64,000 nt of DNA from Bradyrhizobium sp. NAS96.2 (GTDB taxonomy: Bacteria > Pseudomonadota > Alphaproteobacteria > Rhizobiales > Xanthobacteraceae): positions 62,001-126,000 of the forward strand of contig NZ_LGHK01000016.1 of the NCBI RefSeq assembly GCF_001908235.1, read 5' to 3'. The position numbers were made by a program, and so were the translations under genes. Shown one piece after another: positions 62,353 to 64,000 of the stretch (position 1 is the stretch's first letter; every line of letters starts with the position of its first letter). The notes under the pieces are model-generated. The model made no database searches. It was not told the origin of the DNA and saw only the letters and a list, made by a program, of their open reading frames with translations.

Positions 62353-62931
62353 ATGCCGCGCGCAAAACGCCGGAAGCCGTACGATCCCGCCGGAACGCAT
62401 GACCGGCGCTCCCAGGATCTGCCCTATAATGCCGAGGTGGCGGCCGTCGAGGTCGATGATCCCCTTGCAATCGAGCCGGGCGAGAAGATCGTTGCGTTTC
62501 GCTCGATACGCAACGATCCGCTCGGTCGGTTGCATGCGCACCGGCAGATCGACGACGCACAATATCGGAGCGGCCGGGCCTTCCAGAATGACTGGGAGAA
62601 GGCCGAGCGTGGCCCCCGCGCGGTGGATACGACGCGCGAATATGTTGATGGCGGACTGCAGCGTGAGCCGATCACGGAGGGGCAGCGCCAGGCGACCTTG
62701 CGCTTGAATCGCGCTGAGCATGAGCTTGGCGCCGATGGCTCGGCGCTGGTGCATGATGTCTTGATCCTTGGCATGACCATGGAGCAGGTCGGGCAGCGGC
62801 GCGGTTTGCGGACGCAGCGCTGGCAGGATTATTTCGCGAGGCGTCTCAAGGAGTGCCTGGATCGGCTGGCGCTCATGTACGGACTTGCCACACCGAGCCC
62901 GGTTCCCGCGAAGGACCGTCATCCAGGGTGA
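62353..62931 (+). CDS. DUF6456-like protein
   Basis: This is a 192-residue protein. The central part has NDPLGRLHAHRQIDDAQYRS, FQNDWEKAERGPRAVD and LVHDVLILGMTMEQVGQRRG then DYFARRLKECLDRLALMYG, which is the DUF6456 layout seen in proteins next to GcrA-like or phage genes. It has a basic N-terminus (MPRAKRRKPYD). DNA or replication role is possible but not proven. GGAGG six bases before the ATG. It ends 8 bases before a hairpin (62940-62970). Confidence 0.78.
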   Translation: MPRAKRRKPYDPAGTHDRRSQDLPYNAEVAAVEVDDPLAIEPGEKIVAFRSIRNDPLGRLHAHRQIDDAQYRSGRAFQNDWEKAERGPRAVDTTREYVDGGLQREPITEGQRQATLRLNRAEHELGADGSALVHDVLILGMTMEQVGQRRGLRTQRWQDYFARRLKECLDRLALMYGLATPSPVPAKDRHPG

Positions 62932-63292
62932 CGTGCTCACGTGCCGGTTGCCGTGCAGGTAACCGGCACGACAGCGGTTCATCACATTGCTGCGCTGTGC
63001 TTTGCCTCACACTGTGCGCCATCCTTGGGTGCTAGCCGATGTGCTCGGCCGCGCCCGGCGGAAGATGGTCGACAGCAGCGCGGACTCTCATGTAACTTCG
63101 CTGGCGTCGACGACCTGCCTGCATTCGAGTGCAATGTGATTGCCTCTTGTGTGGGGAATGGTCTGGTACGTCCACAAGGGAGTTCGCAGCGGCTACGCCC
63201 GCCTACGTCTTTTCCTGCGTCGCGAACACCACGAGTAACGTGGGTCGATGCCGGCGCGGAATCCGATCACTTCACCCAAGGAGAACCGACCG
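62932..63292. other. Intergenic stretch (361 bases)
   Basis: Apart from the hairpin at 62940-62970 (CGTGCCGGTT/AACCGGCACG), nothing is recognised. The open frame crossing it (62941-63354) has no coding look and lies in a different frame from the next gene. Confidence 0.4.
62940..62970 (+). terminator. Hairpin after the DUF6456-like gene
   Basis: CGTGCCGGTT and AACCGGCACG are perfect 10-bp arms with an 11-base loop, nine bases after the stop codon. No T-run follows, so termination may be partial. Confidence 0.5.
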
Positions 63293-63715
63293 ATGAATCA
63301 CACTGGAAACTGCTTCTGTGGCGCCGTCGAGCTCAAGGTCACGGGGGAGCCTGAGGCGATGGGCTACTGCCATTGCCGCTCGTGCCGTTCCTGGTCCGGC
63401 GGTCCGGTCAATGCGTTCAGTCTCTGGAAGCCTGAGGCGGTCGAGGTCACCAAGGGCGCCGACCACATCGCGACGTTCGAGAAGACCGCGATGAGCCAGC
63501 GCAAATATTGCACCAAGTGCGGCGGTCACCTGATGACCAACCACCCGACGCTTGGGCTCGTCGACGTGTTCACCGCGACGATTCCGACACTGAAGTTCAG
63601 CCCCGGCGTTCACGTCAACTATTCCGAGGCGGTGCTGCCGATCCGCGACGGCCTGCCGAAGCTGAAGGACTTTCCGGCCGAGTTCGGCGGCTCCGGCGAA
63701 ATGATCGCCGAATAG
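63293..63715 (+). CDS. GFA family protein
   Basis: This is a 140-residue single GFA-fold protein. Cys motifs are GNCFCGAVELK (C-x-C), GYCHCRSCRSW and KYCTKCGGHLMT, giving the zinc ligands. It differs from full-length Gfa (187 residues, 16929-17492) and most such short proteins do not act in formaldehyde metabolism; function unknown. Ribosome site AAGGAG precedes ATG 63293. A hairpin with 12-bp arms follows at 63739-63767. Confidence 0.9.
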   Translation: MNHTGNCFCGAVELKVTGEPEAMGYCHCRSCRSWSGGPVNAFSLWKPEAVEVTKGADHIATFEKTAMSQRKYCTKCGGHLMTNHPTLGLVDVFTATIPTLKFSPGVHVNYSEAVLPIRDGLPKLKDFPAEFGGSGEMIAE

Positions 63716-63738
63716 CGCGGCGGTTCTCAATGGCGAAA

Positions 63739-63767
63739 GCGGGTGGCAACGGACTGTTGCTACCCGC
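63739..63767 (+). terminator. Terminator-like hairpin after the GFA gene
   Basis: GCGGGTGGCAAC (63739-63750) and GTTGCTACCCGC (63756-63767) pair at 11 of 12 positions around GGACT. It begins 23 bases after the stop codon. No long T-run. The rest of the window up to 64000 holds no convincing gene. Confidence 0.5.
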
Positions 63768-64000
63768 CGATATTCGTTTCGACCGCCTTCCGCTCGCCGG
63801 ACGCACCTCCAGCTCCGGTATCCTGCCGCTTTCCCTGACATTCAAATCGTCCGACCGCGTCGGCACTGCGGGCCATCCTTTGCCGACGGCAGCCATGTCA
63901 GGCGAAGGTCCCGCCCTGCAAAATCCGGGTTTGGTTTTGGTGACGGGCTTCCGCTAAAAGGCGTGCAGTGCCGGTCCTGGCAGGGGCCGTCGTATTTCGC

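Noticed and set aside
63508..63957. Open frame extending past the GFA gene
   Set aside because: First part is a shadow of the GFA gene and the rest has no start site or motif.

Overview
The window looks like chromosome from a high-GC alphaproteobacterium, most likely Bradyrhizobium or a close relative. This is inferred from the lanthanide-type methanol dehydrogenase locus, the many ABC and TRAP uptake operons, the GcrA-type regulator, the GAAA-hairpin and palindromic repeats, and the tight ATGA-coupled operons. No species call can be proved from the sequence alone.

Region 1 (1-17.7 kb) is a methanol/formaldehyde oxidation island. XoxF (13323-15128) carries the Asp-x-Asp signature of lanthanide-dependent methanol dehydrogenases. 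It is followed by a c-type cytochrome, glutathione-dependent formaldehyde dehydrogenase and the glutathione-formaldehyde activating enzyme. Upstream lie S-formylglutathione hydrolase, a divergent two-component system resembling FlhRS, an AraC regulator, XoxJ, a CxxxCW rhodanese-like protein, a quinoprotein-relay metallohydrolase, part of a SoxYZ-like carrier, and a five-gene ABC/beta-propeller operon whose order resembles the lanthanide-uptake (lut) cluster of Methylobacterium. Together these would oxidise methanol to formaldehyde in the periplasm and carry formaldehyde to formate through glutathione adducts in the cytoplasm.

Region 2 (17.7-36.2 kb) is mixed: a frameshifted exported protein, an epoxide hydrolase, a membrane metallophosphoesterase, a PerM/AI-2E exporter, a complete Dpp/Opp-type peptide ABC operon, a GNAT, an IalB-like protein, a SRPBCC protein, a LysR regulator with its own operator, and a group of class II aldolase, M81 peptidase, GST and DsbA-like isomerase.

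Region 3 (36.7-55.0 kb) is a catabolic island: Baeyer-Villiger-type monooxygenase, SDR, TetR and acyl-CoA ligase on the minus strand. A divergent Liv-type ABC operon runs on into a class III CoA-transferase, enoyl-CoA hydratase, MaoC hydratase and CitE-like lyase. A second CoA-transferase and a TRAP transporter with two binding proteins converge on it. The set fits uptake, CoA activation, hydration and retro-Claisen cleavage of branched or dicarboxylic acids.

Region 4 (55-64 kb) holds an OmpR/kinase pair, a membrane-anchored GH3 glycosidase, an OpgC-like acyltransferase, and a compact phage-like control module. In that module an S24 (LexA/cI-like) repressor, a small unknown gene, a GcrA-like protein and a DUF6456-like protein are linked by four copies of a 15-bp palindrome set in or beside their promoters. 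This repressor module is the least described system in the window. A GFA-family protein closes the region.
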